Origin: Gordonia rubripertincta
GTDB lineage: Bacteria; Actinomycetota; Actinomycetes; Mycobacteriales; Mycobacteriaceae
NCBI RefSeq assembly: GCF_038024875.1
Contig: NZ_CP136136.1
Span: 2,170,001 to 2,234,000, forward strand
Direction of reading: 5' to 3'
DNA: 64,000 nucleotides
Shown in pieces: positions 26,228 to 34,928 of this stretch. Under the pieces are notes generated by a model that had not been told where the DNA came from, made no database searches, and saw only the letters and a program-made list of their open reading frames with translations. The translations under genes were made by a program, and so were the position numbers. Every line of letters begins with the position of its first letter. The first letter of the stretch is position 1.

Positions 26228-27759
26228 TGTCCGGCACCCTGCAGTCCTCTCGCGTGTCACCCGGGTTCGGTGTCCCCGGGTCGCTGACCGTTCGCCTCCG
26301 CCCCCACCTGCGTGGTGGGCGGATCGTCGAATGGGAACTCGGCGACCCGGCGGGCGTCGCCCGGGCGGCACGACGGTGGGGTGACGGGGTGTCGTTCCTG
26401 CAGTCAGACCATCTGGTGTCCATGGCGGACAGGCGATCCGACGGTCAGCCGCACCACGGCTTCCTGCTCGCCGCCGCACGTTTCGACGGTCCCCTCGATG
26501 CGGAGGCGATGAGCGGTGCCCTCACCGCGTTCGTCCGGCGACACGAGGAACAGCGCGCCCACTACCGCACTGGTGACTCTGGTCCCGAGCGATGGGTGGC
26601 GCCGCCGGAGGCCTTCGAGTTCCGGGTCGCCGAGCGCGCCGGGGAGGCGCAGGTCGTCGGCGATGCCGATCTGGGCCTCTGGGCCGGCCGTCGTGCATCG
26701 GAAACGGCTCGTGCAGAGCAGATCCCGGGCACCTGGTGCGCCGCCGCGGTCGATCCGGACCCCTCGGCCGATGGTGCCTTCACGTTCTTCTTCGCCACCG
26801 ACCACGCCCACGGTGACGGCTACTCCTCGGCGCTGGCGTTGTCCGAGATCGTCGCGCTGTACCGGGAGCGAAGTTCCGGTGTGCCCGCGGAACTCGGCCC
26901 CGCCGGTGCCTTCGGTGATTCGATCACGGCCGAGCGGGCCGCGGCGGCGGCCCTCACCTCGGACGACGAGCGGGTGGCTCTCTGGCGGGATGCGTTGTCC
27001 GCGAACGACGGCCGACCCCCGCGGTGTCCACTCGAACTGGGACTGACCGGTGGCGCGCCGCAACCCGCGGTCGCGATCGAGCACTGGCTGCTGACGCCCG
27101 AGCAGCTGGGGCACTGCGACACCCGGCTGGCCGCGTCCGCCGGCGGTTTCGCCGGCCTCCTCTACGCTGCTCTCGCCACGCATCACCGTGAATCCACCGG
27201 CGAGGCAAGGTTCTTCGTGTCCACCGTGCTCTCGAGCCGGGGCGCCGGGCACGAGCGGACACAGGGCTGGCTGTGCAACTTCGCGCCGGTCATCGTGGAC
27301 TCGCCGCAGGGACCGGACACGTCGTTCGACGGACTCGTCCGCATCGCGACCGAGCGTGTGCGCGCTGCGCGCCGGGCCGCTTCGGTACCGGCTCACGGCG
27401 TCCTCCGGCTCTTGGCCGGCGAAGGGGTCTTCAAGGGACTCGACGGCAGTCCGTACATGGTGTCCTACACCGATGTGCGCCGGCTCGGCCTCGGCGACGA
27501 CCCGGTTCTGTCGACGATGCAGACCTCCAGCGGGGTCGGTCCGACCCGCAACGCCAACCTGTGGTTCACGCGCACCGACGCCGGACTCGTCGTGCGCTCG
27601 CACGTCCCCGACAACGCGGTGGCGCGCACCTCGATCCTGGGCCTGATCGAACGTATCGAGTCCATCGTGACCGCTTACGCCGCAGGCGCTCTCGCGCCCG
27701 AACCGGCCTCCGACGCCCCGCCCGCCGACCCCCGCCCATCGACAAGGAGTGTGCGATGA
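26227..27759 (+). CDS. PapA-like condensation-domain acyltransferase, second of three
   Basis: A 510-residue paralogue of its neighbours. The catalytic motif is TDHAHGDGYS with H193 and D197, the most canonical HxxxDG of the three. Shared C-terminal landmarks are MVSYTDVR and LWFTR. The ATG shares a base with the upstream stop and its own stop overlaps the next start (ATGA), so the three proteins should be made in similar amounts. The C-terminal 25 residues are Ala/Pro-rich and probably disordered. Confidence 0.85.
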   Translation: MSGTLQSSRVSPGFGVPGSLTVRLRPHLRGGRIVEWELGDPAGVARAARRWGDGVSFLQSDHLVSMADRRSDGQPHHGFLLAAARFDGPLDAEAMSGALTAFVRRHEEQRAHYRTGDSGPERWVAPPEAFEFRVAERAGEAQVVGDADLGLWAGRRASETARAEQIPGTWCAAAVDPDPSADGAFTFFFATDHAHGDGYSSALALSEIVALYRERSSGVPAELGPAGAFGDSITAERAAAAALTSDDERVALWRDALSANDGRPPRCPLELGLTGGAPQPAVAIEHWLLTPEQLGHCDTRLAASAGGFAGLLYAALATHHRESTGEARFFVSTVLSSRGAGHERTQGWLCNFAPVIVDSPQGPDTSFDGLVRIATERVRAARRAASVPAHGVLRLLAGEGVFKGLDGSPYMVSYTDVRRLGLGDDPVLSTMQTSSGVGPTRNANLWFTRTDAGLVVRSHVPDNAVARTSILGLIERIESIVTAYAAGALAPEPASDAPPADPRPSTRSVR

Positions 27760-29075
27760 AGCTCTCGAGTTCCGAATCGTGGGAGGTAGAGCCGGGTGAA
27801 CTGGTGTGCTGGCGAGCCGTGCCCGGTGGCGCCGCCGCGCAGTCGAGCGCGCCGGTGTCGGAGAACGAGCGATTCCACCTGGCGTCGCTCGCCTCGGGAC
27901 AGCCGGGCTGGATTGCGCTGACCCTCGACTTCCGCCAACGGATCGATGCCGACCTGCTCGGCGACGTGATCGGGACGGTCATCGCCCGTCATGACGCGCT
28001 GCGCAGCCACTATGTACAGGCCGAGGGCAAGATCACCCGGTTGGTGCACCCCGGCGTCGACGTCAAGGAGGAGTCCCGCGAGACGGCCGAAGGGCTCTCG
28101 CCGCAGGAGTTCGCCGCGAAGCTCATCGAGTCCATCGGCGCGACGTGCAACCCCTTCGAGCCGATGCCGCATTTCCTGGCGGCGGTCACGCGCGCCGGCG
28201 GGACGACACTCATCTGCGCCTTCGACCATTGCTACGTCGACGCCCGCTCGCTGGCGGTCGTGTCGACCGAGATCTGCGAACTGCTCGCCGGTCGGGAACT
28301 GGCGCCCGCGGAGTCGGGACTCGCGGCCCTGAGCGTCGTCGCCGAGGGGGAGGCGTCGGTGACCGCCGACGATCCCCGCCTGGGCGCCTGGGGGCAGTTC
28401 CTCGCCGCGACCGGCTGGACGGTGCCCGAGTTCCCGCTCGACCTCGGTGTCGCCGTGGGCGTCAGCCTGCCCGTGCACACGATGGTCCGGACATTGCTGT
28501 CCGGCGACGACGCCGCGACCTTCAGTTCGACGGTCCACCGTCGCGGTGCCCGCACCTATCCGGCCGTCCTCACCTGTGCGGCGATGGCCGTCAACGCCGC
28601 CGGCGGACCCGACGAGATCGCGACCGCGGTGCCCACCGGCGCCGGGGCGGGGCCGGGTTGCGTGAGCTGGTCGGTGGGCAACGCCCCGCTGCGGATCAGC
28701 GCGACGGGCGACCTGTACGCCGCCATGCACCGGAACACCCGGCGTCTCGCGGCCGCACTGCCGCTGGCCGAGATCGGGCTGACGCCGGTGTACGCAGCCT
28801 TCGGTGATCGACTGCGCCCCGGTCGTAGCGACGTCTTCATGATGTCCTATGTCGACTACACGCGGCTGCCCATGCCGCGCGGGGACGTCGACGTGCGGCA
28901 GATCTCGAGCCAGAAGCCGACCGACACGGCGCAGTGGTGGTTCTGGCGTGATCGTGACGGCATCCATGTCCGTGTGCGGTATCCGCACACCGAACGGGCC
29001 GTGGCGGTCCTCGGGGACACGCTCGACACGATGCAGGCGCTCCTCGACTCGGTCCTCGCCGCCGACGCGGGCTGA
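27756..29075 (+). CDS. PapA-like condensation-domain acyltransferase, third of three
   Basis: A 439-residue paralogue and the shortest of the set. The motif is FDHCYVDARS with H158 and D162, again with Asp before the catalytic His. The C-terminal landmarks are MMSYVDYTR and WWFWR. AAGGAG precedes the ATG at 27756. The gene ends the accessory locus; cysS starts 81 bases later from its own promoter. Three distinct acyltransferases together suggest stepwise acylation of one multi-hydroxyl acceptor such as a sugar. Confidence 0.85.
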   Translation: MKLSSSESWEVEPGELVCWRAVPGGAAAQSSAPVSENERFHLASLASGQPGWIALTLDFRQRIDADLLGDVIGTVIARHDALRSHYVQAEGKITRLVHPGVDVKEESRETAEGLSPQEFAAKLIESIGATCNPFEPMPHFLAAVTRAGGTTLICAFDHCYVDARSLAVVSTEICELLAGRELAPAESGLAALSVVAEGEASVTADDPRLGAWGQFLAATGWTVPEFPLDLGVAVGVSLPVHTMVRTLLSGDDAATFSSTVHRRGARTYPAVLTCAAMAVNAAGGPDEIATAVPTGAGAGPGCVSWSVGNAPLRISATGDLYAAMHRNTRRLAAALPLAEIGLTPVYAAFGDRLRPGRSDVFMMSYVDYTRLPMPRGDVDVRQISSQKPTDTAQWWFWRDRDGIHVRVRYPHTERAVAVLGDTLDTMQALLDSVLAADAG

Positions 29076-29142
29076 TGGCATTCCGGCTGCGGAACGGGGT
29101 CTTCGGCGCGCTCGCGTGGTCGGTGGCCCGATCGTGGTCCGG

Positions 29143-29148
29143 TAGGAT
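29143..29148 (+). promoter_or_regulatory. -10 box TAGGAT, leaderless start of cysS
   Basis: TAGGAT ends eight bases before the GTG at 29157. Confidence 0.5.
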
Positions 29149-29156
29149 GGCCGGTC

Positions 29157-30548
29157 GTGACCCTGCGCCTTTATGACACCAGCTCCCGAGAGGTGCGCGA
29201 CTTCGTGCCGCTGCGCCCAGGCCAGGCATCGGTGTACCTCTGTGGCGCCACTGTGCAGGGTGTTCCCCATATCGGCCACGTCCGCAGCGGCATCGCCTTC
29301 GACATCCTCCGGCGCTGGTTGAGCCATCAGGGCCTCGACGTGCTGTTCGTCCGCAACGTCACCGACATCGACGACAAGATCCTCCGCAAGGCCGCCGACG
29401 CCGGGCGCCCCTGGTGGGAGTGGGCGGCCACCCACGAGCGCGCCTTCGACGACGCCTACCGCGCCCTCGGCGTCCTGCCGCCGTCCGCGGAACCGCGCGC
29501 GACCGGCTTCGTGACCCAGATGGTCGAGTACATGGAGCGGCTGATCGAACGCGGGCACGCCTACGTCGCCGACGGCAACGTGTACTTCGACGTCCGCAGC
29601 CTGCCCGATTACGGTGCGCTGTCCGGGCACAAGCTCGACGACGTGCACCAGGGTGAGAGCGCGGGCACCGGCAAGCGCGACCACCGCGACTTCACCCTGT
29701 GGAAGGCGGCCAAACCCGACGAGCCGTCGTGGCCGACACCGTGGGGCCCGGGACGCCCGGGCTGGCACCTCGAATGCTCGGCGATGGCCACCAGCCTGCT
29801 GGGTGCCGAGTTCGACATCCACTGCGGCGGAATGGATCTGGTGTTCCCGCACCACGAGAATGAGATCGCCCAGGCGCACGGCGCCGGGGACCCGTTCGCG
29901 CGCTACTGGCTACACAACGGCTGGGTCACCATGGGTGGCGAGAAGATGAGCAAGTCGCTGGGCAACGTGGTGTCGATCCCCGCGATGCTGCAGCGCGTCC
30001 GTGCCGTCGAACTGCGGTACTACCTCGGCAGCGCGCACTACCGGTCGATGCTGGAGTACTCGCCCGGTGCGCTCACCGAGGCGGCCGCCGGCTACCGGCG
30101 GGTGGAGTCGTTCGTCGAACGTGTCGCCGCCCGCGTCGGTGACGTGGTGATCGGTGACATCGACCCCGAGTTCGGTGCCGCACTCGACGACGATCTCGGC
30201 GTCCCCGCGGCTCTCGCGGTGGTGCACAACGTCGTCCGGCAGGGCAACACCGCACTCGAATCGGGTGACGGGTTGGCCGCTCTCGCCGCCGCGTCGTCGG
30301 TGCGGGGCATGATGGGAATTCTCGGCGTCGACCCGCTCGACGACCAATGGGCCGGTACGGCCGACGACTCGGCCGCCACCTCCGCGCTGGACGTGCTGGT
30401 GCGCGCCGAACTGCAACGACGCGCGGACGCGCGTTCCGCCAAGGACTGGGCGACCGCGGACGCGGTCCGAGACCGCCTGGCCGAGGCCGGCATCGAGGTG
30501 ACCGACACCCCTGATGGTGCACAGTGGGCATTGAAGGGTGAGGCGTGA
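29157..30548 (+). CDS. cysS: Cysteinyl-tRNA synthetase
   Basis: Class I synthetase charging tRNA-Cys. The 463-residue protein has the zinc/cysteine-pocket residues C29 and C207, the HIGH-type motif PHIGH at 37-41 and KMSKS at 263-267. A related enzyme, MshC of mycothiol synthesis, is excluded by the longer C-terminal tRNA-binding part (ADARSAKDWATADAVRDRL) and by synteny with Rv3580c. The GTG start lies eight bases after a -10 box. The stop overlaps the rlmB ATG. Confidence 0.95.
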   Translation: MTLRLYDTSSREVRDFVPLRPGQASVYLCGATVQGVPHIGHVRSGIAFDILRRWLSHQGLDVLFVRNVTDIDDKILRKAADAGRPWWEWAATHERAFDDAYRALGVLPPSAEPRATGFVTQMVEYMERLIERGHAYVADGNVYFDVRSLPDYGALSGHKLDDVHQGESAGTGKRDHRDFTLWKAAKPDEPSWPTPWGPGRPGWHLECSAMATSLLGAEFDIHCGGMDLVFPHHENEIAQAHGAGDPFARYWLHNGWVTMGGEKMSKSLGNVVSIPAMLQRVRAVELRYYLGSAHYRSMLEYSPGALTEAAAGYRRVESFVERVAARVGDVVIGDIDPEFGAALDDDLGVPAALAVVHNVVRQGNTALESGDGLAALAAASSVRGMMGILGVDPLDDQWAGTADDSAATSALDVLVRAELQRRADARSAKDWATADAVRDRLAEAGIEVTDTPDGAQWALKGEA

Positions 30549-31507
30549 TGGCAGGAAATTCGAAGCGTAAGGGTGCGATCCGGAAGTCGGGCACCAAGAA
30601 GGGGCAGGTCGTCGGGTCCGGCGGCCAGCGTCGTCGTGGACTCGAGGCCCGCGGCGCCACCCCGAAGGCGGTCGACCGCCCTTACCATCCCGCGCACAAG
30701 AAGGCCAAGGCCGCGGCGAAGTCGGGTGCAGGACGCAGCGGTGGCGGCGCGGCGCGAGCCAAGGACGAGGGTCCCGAGTACGTCCTCGGCCGCAACCCGG
30801 TGGTCGAGTGCCTGCGTGCCGGCGTTCCCGCGACGGCGCTCTACATCGCCACCAACTCCGAGCCGGATGAGCGCGTCGCCGAGGCGGTCAAGATCGCCGG
30901 CGATCAGGCGATCTCCATCCTCGAGGTCGGCAAACCGGAGCTGGATCGGTTGTCCACCAACGGAATGCACCAGGGCATCGCCCTCCAGGTGCCGGAGTAC
31001 CGGTACACCCATCCGGACGATCTGATGGCCGATGCCAAGGCCAGCGGCACCCCGCCTCTGCTGGTGGCCCTCGACAACATCACCGACCCCCGCAATCTGG
31101 GCGCGGTGATCCGCTCGGTGGCCGCGTTCGGCGGGCACGGTGTGGTGATCCCGGCCCGACGCAGCGCGAGTGTGACCGCGGTGGCCTGGCGCACCAGTGC
31201 CGGCGCCGCCGCGCGTCTCCCGGTCGCGCGCGCCACCAACCTGACCCGCACCCTCAAGGACTGGGCGGACTCCGGTGCCCAACTCGTGGGTCTGGATGCC
31301 GACGGCGACGTCACCCTCGACGAGTACGACGGCACCGGCCCTACCGTGATCGTCGTCGGGTCGGAGGGCAAGGGACTGTCGCGACTCGTGCGCGAGAGCT
31401 GCGACTCGATCCTCTCCATCCCGATGGCTGGTGACGTCGAGTCGCTCAACGCGTCGGTGGCGGCGGGCGTCGTGCTCGCCGAATTCGCACGTCAGCGGCG
31501 TCGATAG
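30548..31507 (+). CDS. rlmB: 23S rRNA (guanosine-2'-O-)-methyltransferase RlmB
   Basis: SpoU-family methyltransferase, 319 residues, orthologous to Rv3579c. A basic extension of about 75 residues precedes the substrate-binding domain (YVLGRNPVVECLRAGVPATAL in part: VLGRNPVVECLRAG). The knotted SAM domain has NITDPRNLGAVIRSVAAFGG, VVGSEGKGLSRLV and IPMAGDVESLNASVA (each a separate motif). The ATG at 30548 matches the mycobacterial N-terminus and overlaps the cysS stop (TGATG); an upstream GTG is less likely. Confidence 0.93.
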   Translation: MAGNSKRKGAIRKSGTKKGQVVGSGGQRRRGLEARGATPKAVDRPYHPAHKKAKAAAKSGAGRSGGGAARAKDEGPEYVLGRNPVVECLRAGVPATALYIATNSEPDERVAEAVKIAGDQAISILEVGKPELDRLSTNGMHQGIALQVPEYRYTHPDDLMADAKASGTPPLLVALDNITDPRNLGAVIRSVAAFGGHGVVIPARRSASVTAVAWRTSAGAAARLPVARATNLTRTLKDWADSGAQLVGLDADGDVTLDEYDGTGPTVIVVGSEGKGLSRLVRESCDSILSIPMAGDVESLNASVAAGVVLAEFARQRRR

Positions 31508-31520
31508 CGACCGGCGGCCC

Positions 31521-32303
31521 TCACGCCCGGTGGAGCGCGACCTCGACGCCGGCCCGGCCGAGGGCCTCGCGGACCGCGCGGGCGTGGTCGACCGCGCCCG
31601 GGGTGTCGCCGTGCAGGCAGATCGAATCCGCGGCGACGGTGATGACCGAACCGTCGACGGCCGTGAGCCGTCCGCTCGTGGTCATCTCGACGACGCGGCG
31701 CGCGATCTCGGTGCTGTCGGAGAGAACCGCCCCCGGCTCGGTGCGGGGGACGAGCGTGCCGGCCGGGGTGTAGGCGCGGTCGGCGAAGGCCTCGGTGATG
31801 ACCGCGAGTCCGGCACGTTCGGCGCGGGCGAGGACCTCCGAGTCCGGTAGGCCCATCACCGCGAGGTCGGGGTTCACGTCGCGCACCGCGGTCACGATCG
31901 CATCGGCCTGCTGCTGGTGGTGGACGACCGTGTTGTACAGCGCGCCATGGGGTTTCACGTAGGTGACCGCCCCGCCGACGGAGCGGGCGAGAGCGTCGAG
32001 CGCGCCGATCTGGTAGACGAGGTCGGCGATCAGGTCCGGCGTCGACATCTCCATGAAGCGGCGGCCGAATCCCGCGCGGTCGGGGTAGGAGACCTGGGCG
32101 CCGATGCGTACACCGGCGGCGACGGCCGCCCGGCACGTCGCCAGCAGGTCCGCGGGCGTCCCGGCGTGGAAGCCGCATGCGACGTTGGCGCTGGTGACGA
32201 TGGTCAGCATCGCTTCGTCGTCGCCGACACCCTCGCCGAGATCGGCGTTGAGATCGATGCGAGGAGCGGGCGCCGGGTCGGTCGTGGCCCTGTCGGGGGT
32301 CAT
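31521..32303 (-). CDS. pxpA: 5-oxoprolinase subunit A (LamB/YcsF family)
   Basis: A 260-residue LamB/YcsF protein, part of the prokaryotic ATP-dependent 5-oxoprolinase PxpABC that recycles pyroglutamate. RIDLNADLGEG, ANVACGFHAG and VKPHGALYN are the family motifs. The partner genes pxpB and pxpC are not nearby. A -10 box TAGGAT six bases before the ATG selects 32303 over the GTG at 32309. Convergent with rlmB. Confidence 0.9.
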   Translation of the reverse strand: MTPDRATTDPAPAPRIDLNADLGEGVGDDEAMLTIVTSANVACGFHAGTPADLLATCRAAVAAGVRIGAQVSYPDRAGFGRRFMEMSTPDLIADLVYQIGALDALARSVGGAVTYVKPHGALYNTVVHHQQQADAIVTAVRDVNPDLAVMGLPDSEVLARAERAGLAVITEAFADRAYTPAGTLVPRTEPGAVLSDSTEIARRVVEMTTSGRLTAVDGSVITVAADSICLHGDTPGAVDHARAVREALGRAGVEVALHRA

Positions 32304-32309
32304 GGCCAC

Positions 32310-32361
32310 ATCCTAGTTCTGCCAACGGTTGAACAGACGAAACGTGCGATTCGTCTACGGT
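32310..32361. promoter_or_regulatory. Divergent leaderless promoters, pxpA and carboxylesterase
   Basis: Minus-strand TAGGAT (32315-32310) ends six bases before the pxpA ATG. Plus-strand TACGGT (32356-32361) ends six bases before the ATG at 32368, although a GGGGGA there could also act as a ribosome binding site. Confidence 0.5.
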
Positions 32362-32367
32362 GGGGGA

Positions 32368-33921
32368 ATGGCACTGCTCGACACCAAGGTCACCACGGTC
32401 AACGGCGTCATCGGTGGCGCCCGGGGGAAGCGGCTCCGCCGCGGCACGATCAGCTGGCGGGGCATCCCGTTCGCCGCACCCCCGGTGGCTCACCGCCGCT
32501 TCCGCGCTCCCGAACCGGTGCACGACTGGCCCGGCGTCCGGGACTGCACCAAGATCGCCAAGGCGGCCATCCAGGAGAAGCGGTTCACCGCGGTTGCGCC
32601 GGGCAGGTTCGCCCCGATGGCCGAGGACTGCCTGACCCTCAACGTGTTCTCGCCCGAGGTGGAATCGAGCAGGCCGCGCGCGGTGATGGTCTTCATCCAC
32701 GGCGGAGCCTTCATCCTCGGCACCGCCGCGACGCCGCTCTACGACGGCGCCTTCCTGGCACGCGCCCAGGACGTCGTCGTGGTGACGATCCAATATCGCT
32801 TCGGGCCTTTCGGTTTTCTCGACCTCTCGCAGTTCGCCACGGACGACCGGCCGTTCGACACCAACGCGGGTCTGCGCGACCAGATCGCCGCGCTGCGCTG
32901 GGTGCAGGAGAACATCGCCGCGTTCGGCGGCGACCCCGACAACGTGACCGTCTTCGGCGAGAGCGCCGGCGGCTCCTCGGTCCTCGCTCTGCTGTCCGCG
33001 CCGGAGGCCACCGGCCTGTTCCACCACGCCATCGCGCAGAGTCCGGCTCCCGAACTCGTGGTCGAGCAGGATGCGGCGACCGTCTACGCCGACGAGTTCG
33101 TCCGGATCCTCCGCGACCCGCAGCGCCGGAACACCTCGATGGAACGCACCGAGGATCCCGTCGACCCGGCCGAGGCGCAGCGCCTCCTCACCACACCCAA
33201 CCCGGCCCTGTTGCTCGAGGCCGGCAACCGGTTGATGCGGTTCGCGACCAAGTCGTCCGGCGGGGCCATCCCGTTCGCGCCGGTCGTCGACGGTGACGTG
33301 CTGCCGCGCTCGCCGCTGGCCGCGGCAGCCGAGGGACTGACGGTGCCGGTGCCGCTGGTGATCGGGAGCAACAAGGACGAGGGAAAGCTCTTCGCGAAGC
33401 TCTGGAACGTACTACCCGACTCCGAACGCATGCTGATGCGGGTGGAGGACGAGGAGGTCCGCCGCGAGATCGCCTCGCAATACGGCAACGGCGACCGCGA
33501 CCGCATCCGGCTGGCCGGCGACTCGATCTTCTGGGCGCCGATGACCGCCTTCGCCGACGGACACAGCAAGGTCGCGCCGACCTACGTCTACCGCTACGAC
33601 TACCGGACGAAGGTGCTGGACGCGACGGGCTTCGGTGCGACGCACGCGACGGAACTGTTCACCGTGTTCGGTGCCTACCGGGCACCGATGGGGGCCGGAC
33701 TCGCCATCGCCGACTGGCCGGGCACGCGCCGCGTCACCGAGAACGTGCAGGGGCGTTGGGGTGCTTTCGCCCGCACCGGCGACCCCGGTCTGGGCTGGCC
33801 GGTCTACACCACCGACGAGCGGAAGGTCCTGGTCATCAACGACCCGGACAGTGTCGTCGCCGACCCCGACACCCTGCGTCGCCGGGCCTGGTACCGGGTG
33901 CACGCACCGTCCGAGGCCTGA
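32368..33921 (+). CDS. Type B carboxylesterase
   Basis: A 517-residue carboxylesterase/lipase of the cholinesterase-like family. EDCLTLNVF at 86-94, oxyanion HGGAF at 111-115, nucleophile elbow GESAGGSS with S199, and GATHATELFTVFG with the probable catalytic His are present. No signal peptide is seen, so it is probably cytoplasmic. The substrate is unknown; such enzymes hydrolyse diverse esters. It is divergent from pxpA. Confidence 0.92.
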   Translation: MALLDTKVTTVNGVIGGARGKRLRRGTISWRGIPFAAPPVAHRRFRAPEPVHDWPGVRDCTKIAKAAIQEKRFTAVAPGRFAPMAEDCLTLNVFSPEVESSRPRAVMVFIHGGAFILGTAATPLYDGAFLARAQDVVVVTIQYRFGPFGFLDLSQFATDDRPFDTNAGLRDQIAALRWVQENIAAFGGDPDNVTVFGESAGGSSVLALLSAPEATGLFHHAIAQSPAPELVVEQDAATVYADEFVRILRDPQRRNTSMERTEDPVDPAEAQRLLTTPNPALLLEAGNRLMRFATKSSGGAIPFAPVVDGDVLPRSPLAAAAEGLTVPVPLVIGSNKDEGKLFAKLWNVLPDSERMLMRVEDEEVRREIASQYGNGDRDRIRLAGDSIFWAPMTAFADGHSKVAPTYVYRYDYRTKVLDATGFGATHATELFTVFGAYRAPMGAGLAIADWPGTRRVTENVQGRWGAFARTGDPGLGWPVYTTDERKVLVINDPDSVVADPDTLRRRAWYRVHAPSEA

Positions 33922-33939
33922 GTTCGGTGTGCGGCCCGC

Positions 33940-34743
33940 TCACTCCGGTAACCACTCGGTGGGCGGATCGGCCGCGAGGAACGACAAGACGAGTGGGTCG
34001 AACAACTCCGGGGCCTCCACCGGCATGATGTGCGTCCCGGGTAGAACGGCGAACCGGGCGTTCGGCAGTGTCCGGACGATGTCCAGGGCGTGTTCCATCC
34101 GGACCAGCCCGCGGTCGGCGACCACCACGAGGACCGGCGCCCGGACCTCGGCGAAATCGGCGACCGCGTAGTCGGGTTCGGCGGCGAGCATCCGAAGCGT
34201 CTTGTCGTAGACGACCGAGAAGTGTTCGGGCCCATCGGGCGATGTCGCATCGTGGTGGGTGCGCAGGTATGCGACGGTGACGGGATTGCGGCTGAGCACC
34301 ATGTCGGAGAACCGATCGGGTCGGCGCCCACGGAGGTTCAGGTAGCCACCCACGTACACGACCCGGTTGACCAGGTCGGGGCGGTCACGCGCGACGACGA
34401 GCGCGATCGCCGCGCCGTCGGCCCAGCCGACGATGTTCGCCGGCCGTCCGACGACCGTCTCGAGGTAGGCGATCGTGCGCTCGGCGATGGACGCACAGGT
34501 GAAATCGCTGGTGGTGTCAGGACTGTGGCCGTGGCCGGGCCGTTCCGGCAGGAAGAGTCGCAGGCCGGCGTCGAGGAAGTCGGGGACCTGCGCGCCCCAG
34601 GACGCTGCGGACGCGAAGATGCCGTGCAACAAGACCGTCGGGATGCCCTGCGGGTCGCCGGCGGAGAAATGCCAGAGCGTCGTCCCGGCGACGTCCACGT
34701 ATGTTCCGCCGTCGACCTTGTCGCCGACGTGAACTGTGCGCAT
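33940..34743 (-). CDS. Alpha/beta-hydrolase-fold protein lacking the nucleophile serine
   Basis: A 267-residue alpha/beta-hydrolase fold with LLHGIFASAASWG and a C-terminal GTHIMPVEAPE. The nucleophile elbow reads VGWADGAAIAL: A108 stands where related proteins have Ser (GWSDG). The codon is GCC, so more than one base differs from the usual serine codons except TCC. The protein may be catalytically dead or use another residue such as D109. GAGGA precedes the ATG at 34743; the longer upstream frame has no coding character. Confidence 0.82.
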   Translation of the reverse strand: MRTVHVGDKVDGGTYVDVAGTTLWHFSAGDPQGIPTVLLHGIFASAASWGAQVPDFLDAGLRLFLPERPGHGHSPDTTSDFTCASIAERTIAYLETVVGRPANIVGWADGAAIALVVARDRPDLVNRVVYVGGYLNLRGRRPDRFSDMVLSRNPVTVAYLRTHHDATSPDGPEHFSVVYDKTLRMLAAEPDYAVADFAEVRAPVLVVVADRGLVRMEHALDIVRTLPNARFAVLPGTHIMPVEAPELFDPLVLSFLAADPPTEWLPE

Positions 34744-34928
34744 GGGCGTTCCTCGGGTTGGCGTGGACTCCTCCGCTCCGCCATGGTTGCAGACTTCGTC
34801 GGGCTTCGGGCCGACCTTCGGCAATCGAGACCACTGCTTCACGAGACAAAGATGTACCCGCCAGGGGCATGGGATAGGTTGAACGCTGGGGTGATGGAGT
34901 GGTGTCGGGGTCATTCGGAGGGTGAAGT

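Noticed and set aside
31492..33027. Long minus-strand frame overlapping pxpA and the carboxylesterase
   Set aside because: Overlaps pxpA in another frame and runs antisense to the carboxylesterase; both of those have clear family motifs and this frame has none.
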